Shown here: positions 16,902 to 24,301 of the stretch, in pieces
Layout of the letters: each line of letters begins with the position of its first letter
How positions within the stretch are numbered: the stretch's first letter is position 1
Assembly (NCBI RefSeq): GCF_035784015.1
Contig: NZ_JALKOW010000004.1
DNA: 64,000 nucleotides
Source of the DNA: Comamonas sp009360615
GTDB lineage: Bacteria; Pseudomonadota; Gammaproteobacteria; Burkholderiales; Burkholderiaceae_C
Direction: 5' to 3' (one strand)
Notes under the pieces: generated by a model
The model's database searches: none
What the model saw: only the letters and a program-made list of their open reading frames with translations
Told to the model about the DNA's origin: nothing
Made by a program: the position numbers and the translations under genes

Positions 16902-18106
16902 GATGTCTTCCATTGCGCGCAGCGTGTCTCTGCGCGTGTGATCCAGGCTGCCTCGCCCCGGATGGTCTCGACCACCTTGTAGTAGTCCCAGGGCTCTCTG
17001 GATTCGGCCGGCGTCTTCACCTGCATCAGATGCATGTCATGCACCATCAGGCCGTCGGCGCGTAGCCAGCCGTCCTTGACGAACATGTCGTTGAATCGGG
17101 TCTTCCTGAGCTGTTCCATCACCTTGGTGCCATCGTCCGTGCCTGCGGCCTGCACGGCCTTGAGGTACTGCAGCGTGGCGGAGTAGTCGCCCGCATGGAA
17201 GGAGGTGGGCATGCGCTTGTGCCTGTCGAAGAAGCGCCGCGCCCATGCGCTGGCCTCGGGGCTCTGGTTCCAGTACCAGCTGTCGGTCAGATACATGCCC
17301 TGTGCCGTCTTCAGGCCCAGGGCGTGCACGTCCTGAATGGTGATGATCATGCCCGCGAGCTTCATCTTCTGCGCCAGCCCGAATTCCGCCGCCGACTTGA
17401 TGGCGTTGACCGTGTCGCCGCCCGCGTTGGCCAGGGCCAGCACATCGGGCTTGGCTGCCAGCGCCTGCAGCATGAAGGACGAGAAGTCGCTGGCGCCCAG
17501 CGGGTGCTTGACCGCACCGGCCACGTTGCCGCTGCCGGCTTCGAGCACCTTGGCGGCATCGGCCTGAAGCGCATTGCCGAAGGCATAGTCGGCCGTCACG
17601 AAGAACCAGCGCTTGCCGCCGCTCTTGAGCACGGCGCTGGCCGTTCCGCGCGCCATGGCCACCGTGTCGTAGGCATACATGACCGTGTAGGGCGAACACT
17701 GCTCGTTGGTGAGGCTGGAGGCACCCGAGCCGACCACGAAATAGGGCTTGCGCTTATCGCGCGCGACGCCTGCCATGGCAATCGCCGCACCCGAATTCAC
17801 GCCGCCGATCAGCATGTCGAAGCGCTCCACGTCGAACCATTGGCGCGCCTTGGCTGCGGCGATGTCGGCCTTGTTCTGGTGGTCGGCCGCCACCAGCTCG
17901 ATCTTCTTGCCGTTGATGGCACCACCCATGTCGGCGATGGCCATGCGTATGGCTTCTGCGCCTGCAGGTCCGTCGTAGTCGCGGTACACGCCCGACATGT
18001 CGCTGATGAAGCCTATGCGTATCACATCGTCCGAAATCTGGGCTGCTGCCGTGGCCGCACCGGCCAGCGTCAAGGCGCCCGCCAGGGCCTTGCATGTGAA
18101 GTTCAT
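16898..18106 (-). CDS. ABC transporter periplasmic substrate-binding protein (Peripla_BP_6, Liv/urea type)
   Basis: Periplasmic receptor of 402 residues with a signal peptide (FTCKALAGALTLAGAATAAAQ). The mature start is IRIGFISDMSGVYRDYDGPAGAEAIRMAI, typical of branched-chain amino acid/urea/aromatic-type receptors. Mid-protein segments include GGVNSGAAIAMAGVARDKRKP and MYLTDSWYWNQSPEA. No permease or ATPase genes for it are in this cluster, so it either borrows a transporter such as the one at 30.7-35.6 kb or its partners lie elsewhere. Its stop overlaps the dehydrogenase start by 4 nt, indicating translational coupling. The ligand is unknown. Confidence 0.88.
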   Translation of the reverse strand: MNFTCKALAGALTLAGAATAAAQISDDVIRIGFISDMSGVYRDYDGPAGAEAIRMAIADMGGAINGKKIELVAADHQNKADIAAAKARQWFDVERFDMLIGGVNSGAAIAMAGVARDKRKPYFVVGSGASSLTNEQCSPYTVMYAYDTVAMARGTASAVLKSGGKRWFFVTADYAFGNALQADAAKVLEAGSGNVAGAVKHPLGASDFSSFMLQALAAKPDVLALANAGGDTVNAIKSAAEFGLAQKMKLAGMIITIQDVHALGLKTAQGMYLTDSWYWNQSPEASAWARRFFDRHKRMPTSFHAGDYSATLQYLKAVQAAGTDDGTKVMEQLRKTRFNDMFVKDGWLRADGLMVHDMHLMQVKTPAESREPWDYYKVVETIRGEAAWITRAETRCAQWKTS

Positions 18107-18154
18107 GATGCTGTCTCCTCGTTGTTGTGCGAACTGTGCTGCGCCGTGCGCGGC

Positions 18155-19093
18155 TCAGGCCGCCTGTGCCATGGCGGCGGGCGCGAACGCGGGCAGCGGC
18201 GTGCCGCCGCGTTGCAGTCCCATGATCTGACGTGCCTCCTCGGGTGTGGCGGGCTCCATGTCGAGCTCGCGGATCAGGCGCACGATGCGCTCGGTCAGCT
18301 GCACATTGGTGGCCAGTTCGCCCTGGCGGTAGTGGAGGTTGTCCTCCAGGCCCACACGCGCATGGCCGCCCAGCAGCAGCGCAGCCACATTGGCCTCCAG
18401 CTGCGAGGGGCCGATGCCGCTGACGCAGAAGATGCTGTTGGCGGGCAGGACGTCCACCATCTGCTGCAGGTAGCGCGGCGAGAACGGCATGGCGTTCTGG
18501 AAGTTGCGGTGGACATTCATCACCAGGTTGATGAAGTGCGGTGCGGCATCGTGGTCTTCCTCGATCAGCGTCGTCACGTCCTGCAGGATGTGGGTGTGTG
18601 CGAAGACTTCCCACTCTGGCTTGATGCCGCGCGCCTTCATGCCTACGGCCAGCTCGCGGCCCCGGGACAGTGGCGTGTCCATGAGGATCTCGCGCCCGCC
18701 GAAGCTCAGGTTCAGCGTGGTCGCATCCAGCGTGCACATCTCGGCGCCTGCGTCCATGCCCTTGATGCGCTCCTCCCAGGCGATTTCCCAGCGTCCACCC
18801 TGCAGCTCGCGCACCATGTCGCCGTGCACGCCACCACCCGTGGAGTTGTTGATCACGATGTCACAGCCCGCAGCGCGGATGCGGGTGTTGATGTCGCGGT
18901 AGATGTCGGCATTGCAGGTGGCGCCGTCGTCGGGGCGGCGCGCATGGATGGCGGCCACGCTGGCGCCCGCATTGCAGCAGCGCACCACGTCCTTGGCGAT
19001 CTCGTCCGGCTGGGTAGGGAGATGGGGGTTCTGCGATTTGTGGGCCATGCCGCCCGTGGGGGCAATGGTCACGATCACCTTGCGCTTGCTCAT
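18155..19093 (-). CDS. Beta-keto acid cleavage enzyme (BKACE, DUF849 family)
   Basis: TIM-barrel zinc enzyme of the BKACE/Kce family (312 residues), which condenses a beta-keto acid with acetyl-CoA and yields acetoacetate plus a new acyl-CoA. Family landmarks are KVIVTIAPTGGMAHKSQNPHLP at the N-terminus, NNSTGGGVHGDM near residue 82, and FCVSGIGPSQLEANVAALLLGGHARVGLEDN in the C-terminal half. The usual HxH zinc motif of strand 2 reads A48-I49-H50 here, so one expected ligand is Ala. It is the first gene of the minus-strand cluster, 48 nt before the receptor gene. The dehydrogenase two genes on would supply the beta-keto acid. The substrate is unknown; carnitine-like compounds are one possibility. 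Confidence 0.88.
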   Translation of the reverse strand: MSKRKVIVTIAPTGGMAHKSQNPHLPTQPDEIAKDVVRCCNAGASVAAIHARRPDDGATCNADIYRDINTRIRAAGCDIVINNSTGGGVHGDMVRELQGGRWEIAWEERIKGMDAGAEMCTLDATTLNLSFGGREILMDTPLSRGRELAVGMKARGIKPEWEVFAHTHILQDVTTLIEEDHDAAPHFINLVMNVHRNFQNAMPFSPRYLQQMVDVLPANSIFCVSGIGPSQLEANVAALLLGGHARVGLEDNLHYRQGELATNVQLTERIVRLIRELDMEPATPEEARQIMGLQRGGTPLPAFAPAAMAQAA

Positions 19094-19294
19094 GGCGTCT
19101 CCTGATGCGTGGGGTTGGGTCGTCAGCTATTATTTTTTTCACCCCCCGCACGAATCAGTCGTTGCGATGACATTTGACCTCGGGGTAAGTACGCAAGGAG
19201 CTTCACCATCGCCCGCCATCACCGCTCAACGGTCGCGGCCCGTCCCACCCTCGACGAACTGCTGTCCGGCTCGGCTTGGTATCCCGCGCTCGAT

Positions 19295-19930
19295 GTGGCC
19301 GTGCGCGAACGCGTGCGTGCCGAGATGCGCGAGGTGGACCTGTCCGCGGGCACTGCGCTGTGCCGTATGGGAGATGCGCCTCGGCACTGGTATGGCACCA
19401 TCGAAGGGCTGCTCAAATGGTCGGTGAGCAGCGCCGACGGCCGCTCGGTCACGCTGGGTGGCCTGTCGGTGGGCAGCTGGTTCGGCGAGGGAACGGTGCT
19501 GCGCGGAGTGGCGCGCACGGCGGACGTGATCGCTCTGCGCGACAGCCGCGTGGCCTTGATGCCTGCCGAGGTCTTTGAATGGCTGCGCGGCAGCGAGCGC
19601 AGCTTCGAAGCCTTTTTGCTGCGTCAGATCAACGAGCGCATGCACTGGTTCCTGGGCAACTTTGCGGCCCACCATCTGCTCGATACCGACAGTCAGGTGG
19701 CGCGCGCACTGGTAGGCCTGTTCCACCCCTGGCTGCATCCGGGCAGCGACCCGCGCCTGCGGGTGTCCCAGGAAGAGATTGCCAACCTCTCTGGCCTGTC
19801 GCGCCAGCGCTGCAACGCAGCGCTGCGGCGCCTGGCGACGGCCGGCCTGATAGAGATCGAATACGGCGGCATCACCGTCATCGACCTGCCGCGGCTGAGA
19901 TCACGCGTGCTCGCAGCCGCGTCGTTCTAG
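19295..19930 (+). CDS. Crp/Fnr-family transcriptional regulator (start uncertain, perhaps at 19208)
   Basis: Cyclic-nucleotide-binding-fold regulator with a Crp-type winged helix. From the GTG at 19295 it is 211 residues, with GLLKWSVSSADGRSVTLGGLSVGSWFGEG in the sensor barrel and VSQEEIANLSGLSRQRCNAALRRLATAGL as DNA-binding helices. No cysteine cluster of FNR type is seen. The frame stays open upstream to a stop at 19175 and encodes plausible family sequence (PTLDELLSGSAWYPALD), but contains no ATG, GTG or TTG. The only spot with a good ribosome site (AAGGAG, 7-nt spacing) is an ATC at 19208. It is divergent from the BKACE gene, which it probably controls, and its stop overlaps that of the convergent LysR by CTAG. 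Confidence 0.82.
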   Translation: MAVRERVRAEMREVDLSAGTALCRMGDAPRHWYGTIEGLLKWSVSSADGRSVTLGGLSVGSWFGEGTVLRGVARTADVIALRDSRVALMPAEVFEWLRGSERSFEAFLLRQINERMHWFLGNFAAHHLLDTDSQVARALVGLFHPWLHPGSDPRLRVSQEEIANLSGLSRQRCNAALRRLATAGLIEIEYGGITVIDLPRLRSRVLAAASF

Positions 19931-20856
19931 CGGCCAGATTCGCTCTGCGTCACGTTGCTCTCGCCGTGCTCATGGTAGGCAGCGATGGCGTCCATCAGTT
20001 CCTGCAGCTGGACCGATACCTGCTGTTCCTCGCGCACCAACATATAGCGGGGGCGCACTGCCCAGGCGTCGGTCAGCGGCACGCGGCAGACGCGCGGCAG
20101 GCCGCGGTAGCGCTGGGCCACGGTCTCGGGCACCACGGCCACGCCCACGCCTGCCGCGACCATGCGGCACATCGAGTCGAAGCTGGATAACTGTATGCGC
20201 AGCTTCAGCGTGGTGCCCAGTTGCTGGCTCAGCCGCTCCAGAAAGGTCTGCAGCGTGCTGCCACGGTGCATGCCCACAAAGCGCTCGTGCAGCACATCGG
20301 CAAAGGCCACGCTGCTCATGTCCGCCCAGCGCGCGGTGTCGGGGGTCACCAGCACCAGCCGGTCGGTGCTGAAATGCAGCACGCGCAGGCCGTGCGTGTC
20401 CACCTCGCCGGCCACGATGCCCAGGTCGGCGCGGCCGTCGCGGATGTCGGCGGCAATGCCGGCATTGGGGCGCTCCTGCAGGTCCACGCTGATGTGCGGG
20501 TGCTGGGTGAGGTAGGCCGCAAGTATGTCGGGCATGAACTCCGTCACGGCCGTGGTGTTGGCGAATACGCGCACATGGCCGCGCAGGCCCGCGCCGTACT
20601 CCTGCAGGTCGGCTTGCAATTGCTGCGAATGCTGCAGCATGGCACGCGCATGGTGCAAAAAGGCCTCGCCGGGTGCCGACAGCTTTACCCCTCTAGCCTC
20701 TCGTATCAGAAAAGGCATGCCGGCCTGCTCCTCCAGTGCCTTGACACGTGCGCTGGTGGCTGCAAGCGATAGGTGAGAATGTTCAGAAGCCCTTGTCAGG
20801 CTTCCTGTCTGTGCTATCAAAACAAAGAGTCTTAAATCCTTGAGATCGAATTGCAT
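19927..20856 (-). CDS. LysR-family transcriptional regulator of the C5-dicarboxylate-like cluster
   Basis: LTTR of 309 residues. The DNA-binding domain is MQFDLKDLRLFVLIAQTGSLTRASEHSHLSLAATSARVKALEEQ, and the effector domain includes HVRVFANTTAVTEFMPDILAAYL. It is divergent from the Bug receptor at 20991, the first gene of a nine-gene catabolic set, across a 134-bp gap that contains an interrupted dyad. Regulation of that set, with a CoA ester or dicarboxylate as effector, is the natural inference. Confidence 0.9.
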   Translation of the reverse strand: MQFDLKDLRLFVLIAQTGSLTRASEHSHLSLAATSARVKALEEQAGMPFLIREARGVKLSAPGEAFLHHARAMLQHSQQLQADLQEYGAGLRGHVRVFANTTAVTEFMPDILAAYLTQHPHISVDLQERPNAGIAADIRDGRADLGIVAGEVDTHGLRVLHFSTDRLVLVTPDTARWADMSSVAFADVLHERFVGMHRGSTLQTFLERLSQQLGTTLKLRIQLSSFDSMCRMVAAGVGVAVVPETVAQRYRGLPRVCRVPLTDAWAVRPRYMLVREEQQVSVQLQELMDAIAAYHEHGESNVTQSESGR

Positions 20857-20876
20857 GGCGGCTCATGGTTTATACC

Positions 20877-20914
20877 AATCAAGTCAAGGCTTCGGAAAAA
20901 CAAAAGGCTTGATT
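20877..20914. promoter_or_regulatory. Possible LysR-type interrupted dyad
   Basis: AATCAAG at 20877-20883 and its inverted copy CTTGATT at 20908-20914 flank a 24-nt spacer that itself contains AAGGCTT. It sits between the divergent lysR start (20856) and the Bug start (20991). The arms are short, so this is only a candidate. Confidence 0.35.
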
Positions 20915-20990
20915 CCAATATCAGAGATTGTGCACAGAGCTGGCGCCAGCGAGCATAGGGCTATCAATCCCAAAAGAGGAGACAGTCGCC

Positions 20991-22004
20991 GTGCCAGTCC
21001 GATCAGCCCCGCCCTCCACTCCATCGGTATCGCGCCGCAGCCTCTGCGCCGGCGCCCTGCTGACCCTGGGCCTGCCGACCTGGGCGCAGACCTCCTATCC
21101 CGCCCGCCCCATCGTGCTGGTGGTGCCCCAGGCAGCGGGCGGAACCAATGACATCGTGGGCCGCATCGTGGCACAGAAATTGGGCGAGAAGCTGTCCGTG
21201 GGCACGGTGGTCGAGAACCGCCCCGGTGCGGGCGGCAACATCGGTACCCAGGCCGTGGCCAAGGCCGCCAGGGACGGCCATACATTGCTGATGACCATCA
21301 GCAGCAGCCAGGCCATCAATCCCGCACTCTACAAGTCGCCGGGCTTCGATCCCGTGGGCGACTTCACGCCGGTGAGCATGATCGGCGCCGTGCCCAATGT
21401 GCTGCTGGCCCATCCATCATTTCCTGCCCGGACTGTTCCCGAGCTGCTGGCCCTGGCCAGGTCCAAGCCCGGCGAGTTGCAATATGCATCGGCAGGCAAC
21501 GGTACGCTCAACCACCTGCTGGGCGAGATGCTTAACCAGATGGCCGGCGTGCAGCTGCAGCATGTCCCCTACAAGGGCGTGGCGCCGGCACTTAACGATG
21601 TGCTGGGCGGGCAGCTGCCGCTGCTGTTCGGCAGCCTGCCGTCCACGCTGCAGTACATCAAGTCGGGCAAGCTGCGGGCACTGGCGGTCAGCAGCGCAGC
21701 GCGCTCGCCCTTGCTGCCCGACGTGCCATCGCTGGGTGAGTTCGTGCCCGGCTACAACGGCACGCTGTGGATTGCCCTGTTCGCGCCGCGCGGCCTGCCG
21801 CCTGCGGTGATGAGCCGGCTGCGCGAAGGCATGCAGCAGGCCATGGCGGACAAGGACATGCGCACCCAGTTGCAGGCCCAGGGCGTGGAGCTTGCGGGCA
21901 CGCCAGAGCGTCAAGTCACGCCCGACGAGCTGGCTGCCGTTCTCAAGCAGGACATCGCCAAATGGGCGCAGATCGTGAAGACCTCCGGCGCCACGGTGAA
22001 CTGA
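20991..22004 (+). CDS. Bug-family (TctC-type) periplasmic solute receptor
   Basis: Bug/TctC solute receptor of 337 residues. After a twin-arginine-like stretch (SVSRRSLCAGALLTLGLPTWAQ) come the family loops IVLVVPQAAGGTNDIVGRIVAQ and VVENRPGAGGNIGTQAVAKA. LQHVPYKGVAPALNDVLGG lies in the second lobe. The GTG at 20991 has GAGGAG nine bases upstream and gives a normal signal peptide, so it is preferred to a TTG at 20928. It opens the catabolic operon with the hydratase 22 nt downstream. The ligand is probably a di- or tricarboxylate that the following enzymes degrade. Confidence 0.89.
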   Translation: MPVRSAPPSTPSVSRRSLCAGALLTLGLPTWAQTSYPARPIVLVVPQAAGGTNDIVGRIVAQKLGEKLSVGTVVENRPGAGGNIGTQAVAKAARDGHTLLMTISSSQAINPALYKSPGFDPVGDFTPVSMIGAVPNVLLAHPSFPARTVPELLALARSKPGELQYASAGNGTLNHLLGEMLNQMAGVQLQHVPYKGVAPALNDVLGGQLPLLFGSLPSTLQYIKSGKLRALAVSSAARSPLLPDVPSLGEFVPGYNGTLWIALFAPRGLPPAVMSRLREGMQQAMADKDMRTQLQAQGVELAGTPERQVTPDELAAVLKQDIAKWAQIVKTSGATVN

Positions 22005-22026
22005 ATCTCTTCCAGCACTTCCATCC

Positions 22027-22917
22027 ATGCACCCGAACACTGTCCAGATCGACGCAGCCACCCTGACCAAGCTCCAGGCTTGGCAGGAGCGCAGCGAGAC
22101 CATGTCCGACCTCGTCACCGCCGCTCCCTTGCGGGCGCTGTCGGCCACGCTGGACCTTGACGACCCCGCGCCTGAGGATGGCTCAGCCGTGCCTGCGCTA
22201 TGGCACTGGCTGTATTTCCTGCCGCATGCGCGCCAGAGCGAGATCGGCCCCGACGGGCATCCCCGGCGCGGCGGCTTCCTGCCGCCCGTGCCGCTGCCGC
22301 GCCGCATGTGGGCGGGTGGACGGCTGCGCTGGGAGACAGACAATCCGCTGCGCCTGGGACAGCAGGTGCAGCGCGTCTCCACCATCCGCAGCGTGCAGCA
22401 CAAGACCGGGCGCTCGGGCGAGCTGCTGTTTGTGCTGGTGGAGCACCGGTTCTCGAACCAGGACGGCCTGGCGCTGGTCGAAGAGCACGACATCGTCTAC
22501 CGGGCTGCCGCCAGGCCCGGCGATCCGGTGGCGCCACCGCAGCAGCCGCCGCTCGCTGGTCAGGCTGCATGGTCGCGCACCATCGTGCCCGACGACATCT
22601 TGCTGTTTCGCTACTCGGCGCTGACCTTCAACGGCCACCGCATCCACTACGACCGCCAGTACGTGACCCAGGTCGAGGGCTACCCGGGCCTGATCGTGCA
22701 TGGCCCGCTGATTGCCACGCTGCTGCTCGATCTGCTACGCCGCAATCTGCAGGGCGCCAAGGTGGTCACGTTCGACTTCAAGGCCTTGCGGCCGACCTTC
22801 GACCTTCACCCTTTCAGCGTGCACGGCAAGCCGCGCGAGGACGGCAGGACCATCGACCTGTGGGCTCGGGACCACGAAGGCTTTCTCACCATGCAGGCAA
22901 CGGCCACGGTGTCCTGA
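22027..22917 (+). CDS. Mesaconyl-C4-CoA / itaconyl-CoA hydratase-like hot-dog-fold dehydratase
   Basis: Double hot-dog hydratase of 296 residues, related to HTD2, mesaconyl-C4-CoA hydratase and itaconyl-CoA hydratase. Shared blocks are ALWHWLYFLPHARQSEIGPDG near residue 57, RRMWAGGRLRW near residue 96, and FRYSALTFNGHRIHYDRQYV near residue 195 with the catalytic-type His-Tyr pair, then EGYPGLIVHGPLIATLL. In known relatives the enzyme hydrates itaconyl-CoA or mesaconyl-CoA to citramalyl-CoA, the substrate of a CitE-type lyase such as the one encoded at 28043. It lies between the Bug gene and an acyl-CoA dehydrogenase, all on one strand. Exact substrate is inferred. Confidence 0.83.
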   Translation: MHPNTVQIDAATLTKLQAWQERSETMSDLVTAAPLRALSATLDLDDPAPEDGSAVPALWHWLYFLPHARQSEIGPDGHPRRGGFLPPVPLPRRMWAGGRLRWETDNPLRLGQQVQRVSTIRSVQHKTGRSGELLFVLVEHRFSNQDGLALVEEHDIVYRAAARPGDPVAPPQQPPLAGQAAWSRTIVPDDILLFRYSALTFNGHRIHYDRQYVTQVEGYPGLIVHGPLIATLLLDLLRRNLQGAKVVTFDFKALRPTFDLHPFSVHGKPREDGRTIDLWARDHEGFLTMQATATVS

Positions 22918-22919
22918 AG

Positions 22920-22977
22920 AATTAAAAACCATAGCTTATGACGCTTGATGGATAAGCGTTCTAGGCCAAAAGGCTTG
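22920..22977. repeat. Short intergenic repeat, family A
   Basis: Segment beginning AAAACCATAGCTTATGACG, containing CGCTTGATGGATAAGCG (inverted arms CGCTT/AAGCG) and ending AAAAGGCTTGA. It fills the gap between the hydratase stop and the acyl-CoA dehydrogenase start and resembles the copies near 57484 and 59303. Confidence 0.5.
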
Positions 22978-22979
22978 AA

Positions 22980-24146
22980 ATGATCGAACATACCAGCTCG
23001 AATAACCACCACGAGATCCGCGATGCCATCCGTGCGCTGTGTGCGGAGTTTCCCGACGAGTATTTCCGCAAGATCGACGAGCAGCGCGTCTACCCCGAAG
23101 CCTTCGTCAACGCGCTCACGAACGCGGGCTGGCTGGCCGCGCTGATTCCGCAGGAGTACGGCGGCAGCGGCCTGGGCCTGACCGAGGCCAGCGTCATCAT
23201 GGAGGAGATCAACCGCTGCGGCGGCAACTCGGGTGCCTGCCACGGCCAGATGTACAACATGGGCACATTGCTGCGCCATGGCTCGCGGGCGCAGAAGGAG
23301 AAATACCTGCCGCGCATTGCCTCGGGCGAATGGCGGCTGCAGTCCATGGGTGTCACAGAGCCCACCACGGGCACGGACACCACCAAGATCAAGACCAGCG
23401 CCGTGAAGAAGGACGGGCGCTATGTGATCAACGGTCAGAAGGTCTGGATCAGCCGCATCCAGCACAGCGACTTCATGATCCTGCTGGCGCGCACCACGCC
23501 GCTGGCCGAAGTGAAGAAGAAAAGCGAGGGCATGTCCATCTTCATGGTCGATCTGCGCGAGGCCGAGAAGAAGGGCATGACCGTGCGCCCCATCCTCAAT
23601 ATGGTCAACCACGAGACCAACGAGCTGTTCTTCGAGGATCTGGAGATTCCCGAGGAGAACCTGATCGGCGAGGAAGGCAAGGGCTTCAAGTACATCCTCG
23701 ACGGGCTGAACGCCGAGCGCACGCTGATCGCCGCCGAGTGCATAGGCGACGGCTACTGGTTCCTGGACCGCGTGACCAACTATGTGCGCGACCGCCAGGT
23801 GTTCGGCCGCCCCATCGGCCAGAACCAGGGCGTGCAGTTCCCGATCGCCGATGCCTTCATCGAGGTCGAGGCCGCCAACCTCATGCGCTGGAAGGCCTGC
23901 GAACTGTTCGACGCGCACGAGTCCATGGGCGCTCAGGCCAATATGGCCAAGTATCTGGCGGCCAAGGCCAGCTGGGAGGCCGCCAATGCCTGCATCCAGT
24001 TCCACGGTGGCTTCGGCTTTGCCTGCGAGTACGACGTGGAGCGCAAGTTCCGCGAGACGCGCCTCTATCAGGTGGCGCCGATCTCCACCAACCTGATCTA
24101 TTCCTATGTGGCCGAGCACATTCTCGGGCTGCCCCGTTCCTTCTGA
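22980..24146 (+). CDS. Acyl-CoA dehydrogenase
   Basis: FAD flavoprotein of 388 residues that introduces an alpha-beta double bond into an acyl-CoA. Visible blocks are AALIPQEYGGSGLGLTEASVI near residue 60, MGVTEPTTGTDTTKIKT (FAD/substrate signature) near residue 125, and FHGGFGFACEYDVERKFRETR near residue 345. In the last block the Glu aligns with the catalytic base of medium-chain enzymes. The two residues before the Glu and the short loop suggest a small or branched substrate, but this cannot be settled here. In context, methylsuccinyl-CoA or a similar branched dicarboxylyl-CoA would make sense. It starts 62 nt after the hydratase stop. Confidence 0.9.
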   Translation: MIEHTSSNNHHEIRDAIRALCAEFPDEYFRKIDEQRVYPEAFVNALTNAGWLAALIPQEYGGSGLGLTEASVIMEEINRCGGNSGACHGQMYNMGTLLRHGSRAQKEKYLPRIASGEWRLQSMGVTEPTTGTDTTKIKTSAVKKDGRYVINGQKVWISRIQHSDFMILLARTTPLAEVKKKSEGMSIFMVDLREAEKKGMTVRPILNMVNHETNELFFEDLEIPEENLIGEEGKGFKYILDGLNAERTLIAAECIGDGYWFLDRVTNYVRDRQVFGRPIGQNQGVQFPIADAFIEVEAANLMRWKACELFDAHESMGAQANMAKYLAAKASWEAANACIQFHGGFGFACEYDVERKFRETRLYQVAPISTNLIYSYVAEHILGLPRSF

Positions 24147-24153
24147 CGTGAAG

Positions 24154-24270
24154 TACCCCCCGAGTCGCTACGCGCCTTCCCGTTGCACGGCGCCCCCCAA
24201 GGGGGACGACACCCTCGGCGCGGGGCGGTCGTCCCTCGGTGCCCCTGGTCTTTGGCCGCGCCAGTTGCAC
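24154..24270 (+). repeat. Intergenic GC-rich repeat, family B, copy 1
   Basis: Starts TACCCCCCGAGTCGCTACGC, followed by GCCTTCCC, a C5/G5 stem (CCCCCCAAGGGGG), GACGACACC, GGCGCGGGGCGG and TGGTCTTTGGCCGCGCC. It starts 8 nt after the acyl-CoA dehydrogenase stop. The order of blocks matches copies at 41486, 48183 and 50788. Diverged from the others in its first stem. Confidence 0.7.
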
Positions 24271-24301
24271 AGGCAGCGCGGAAGCGCAATGGATTTTCAA
24301 G

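Noticed and set aside
19141..19190. FNR/CRP-like half-sites (TTGAC...GGTAA) upstream of the BKACE gene
   Set aside because: The dyad is too imperfect to call a binding site for the adjacent Crp/Fnr protein.
20840..20990. TTG start at 20928 for the Bug receptor, giving a 21-residue longer N-terminus
   Set aside because: The extension is polar and would precede the signal peptide; GTG 20991 has a GAGGAG ribosome site.
24239..24301. Longer start for the class III CoA-transferase
   Set aside because: The extra residues are encoded by the end of a family B repeat and are not family sequence; ATG 24302 gives the normal N-terminus.
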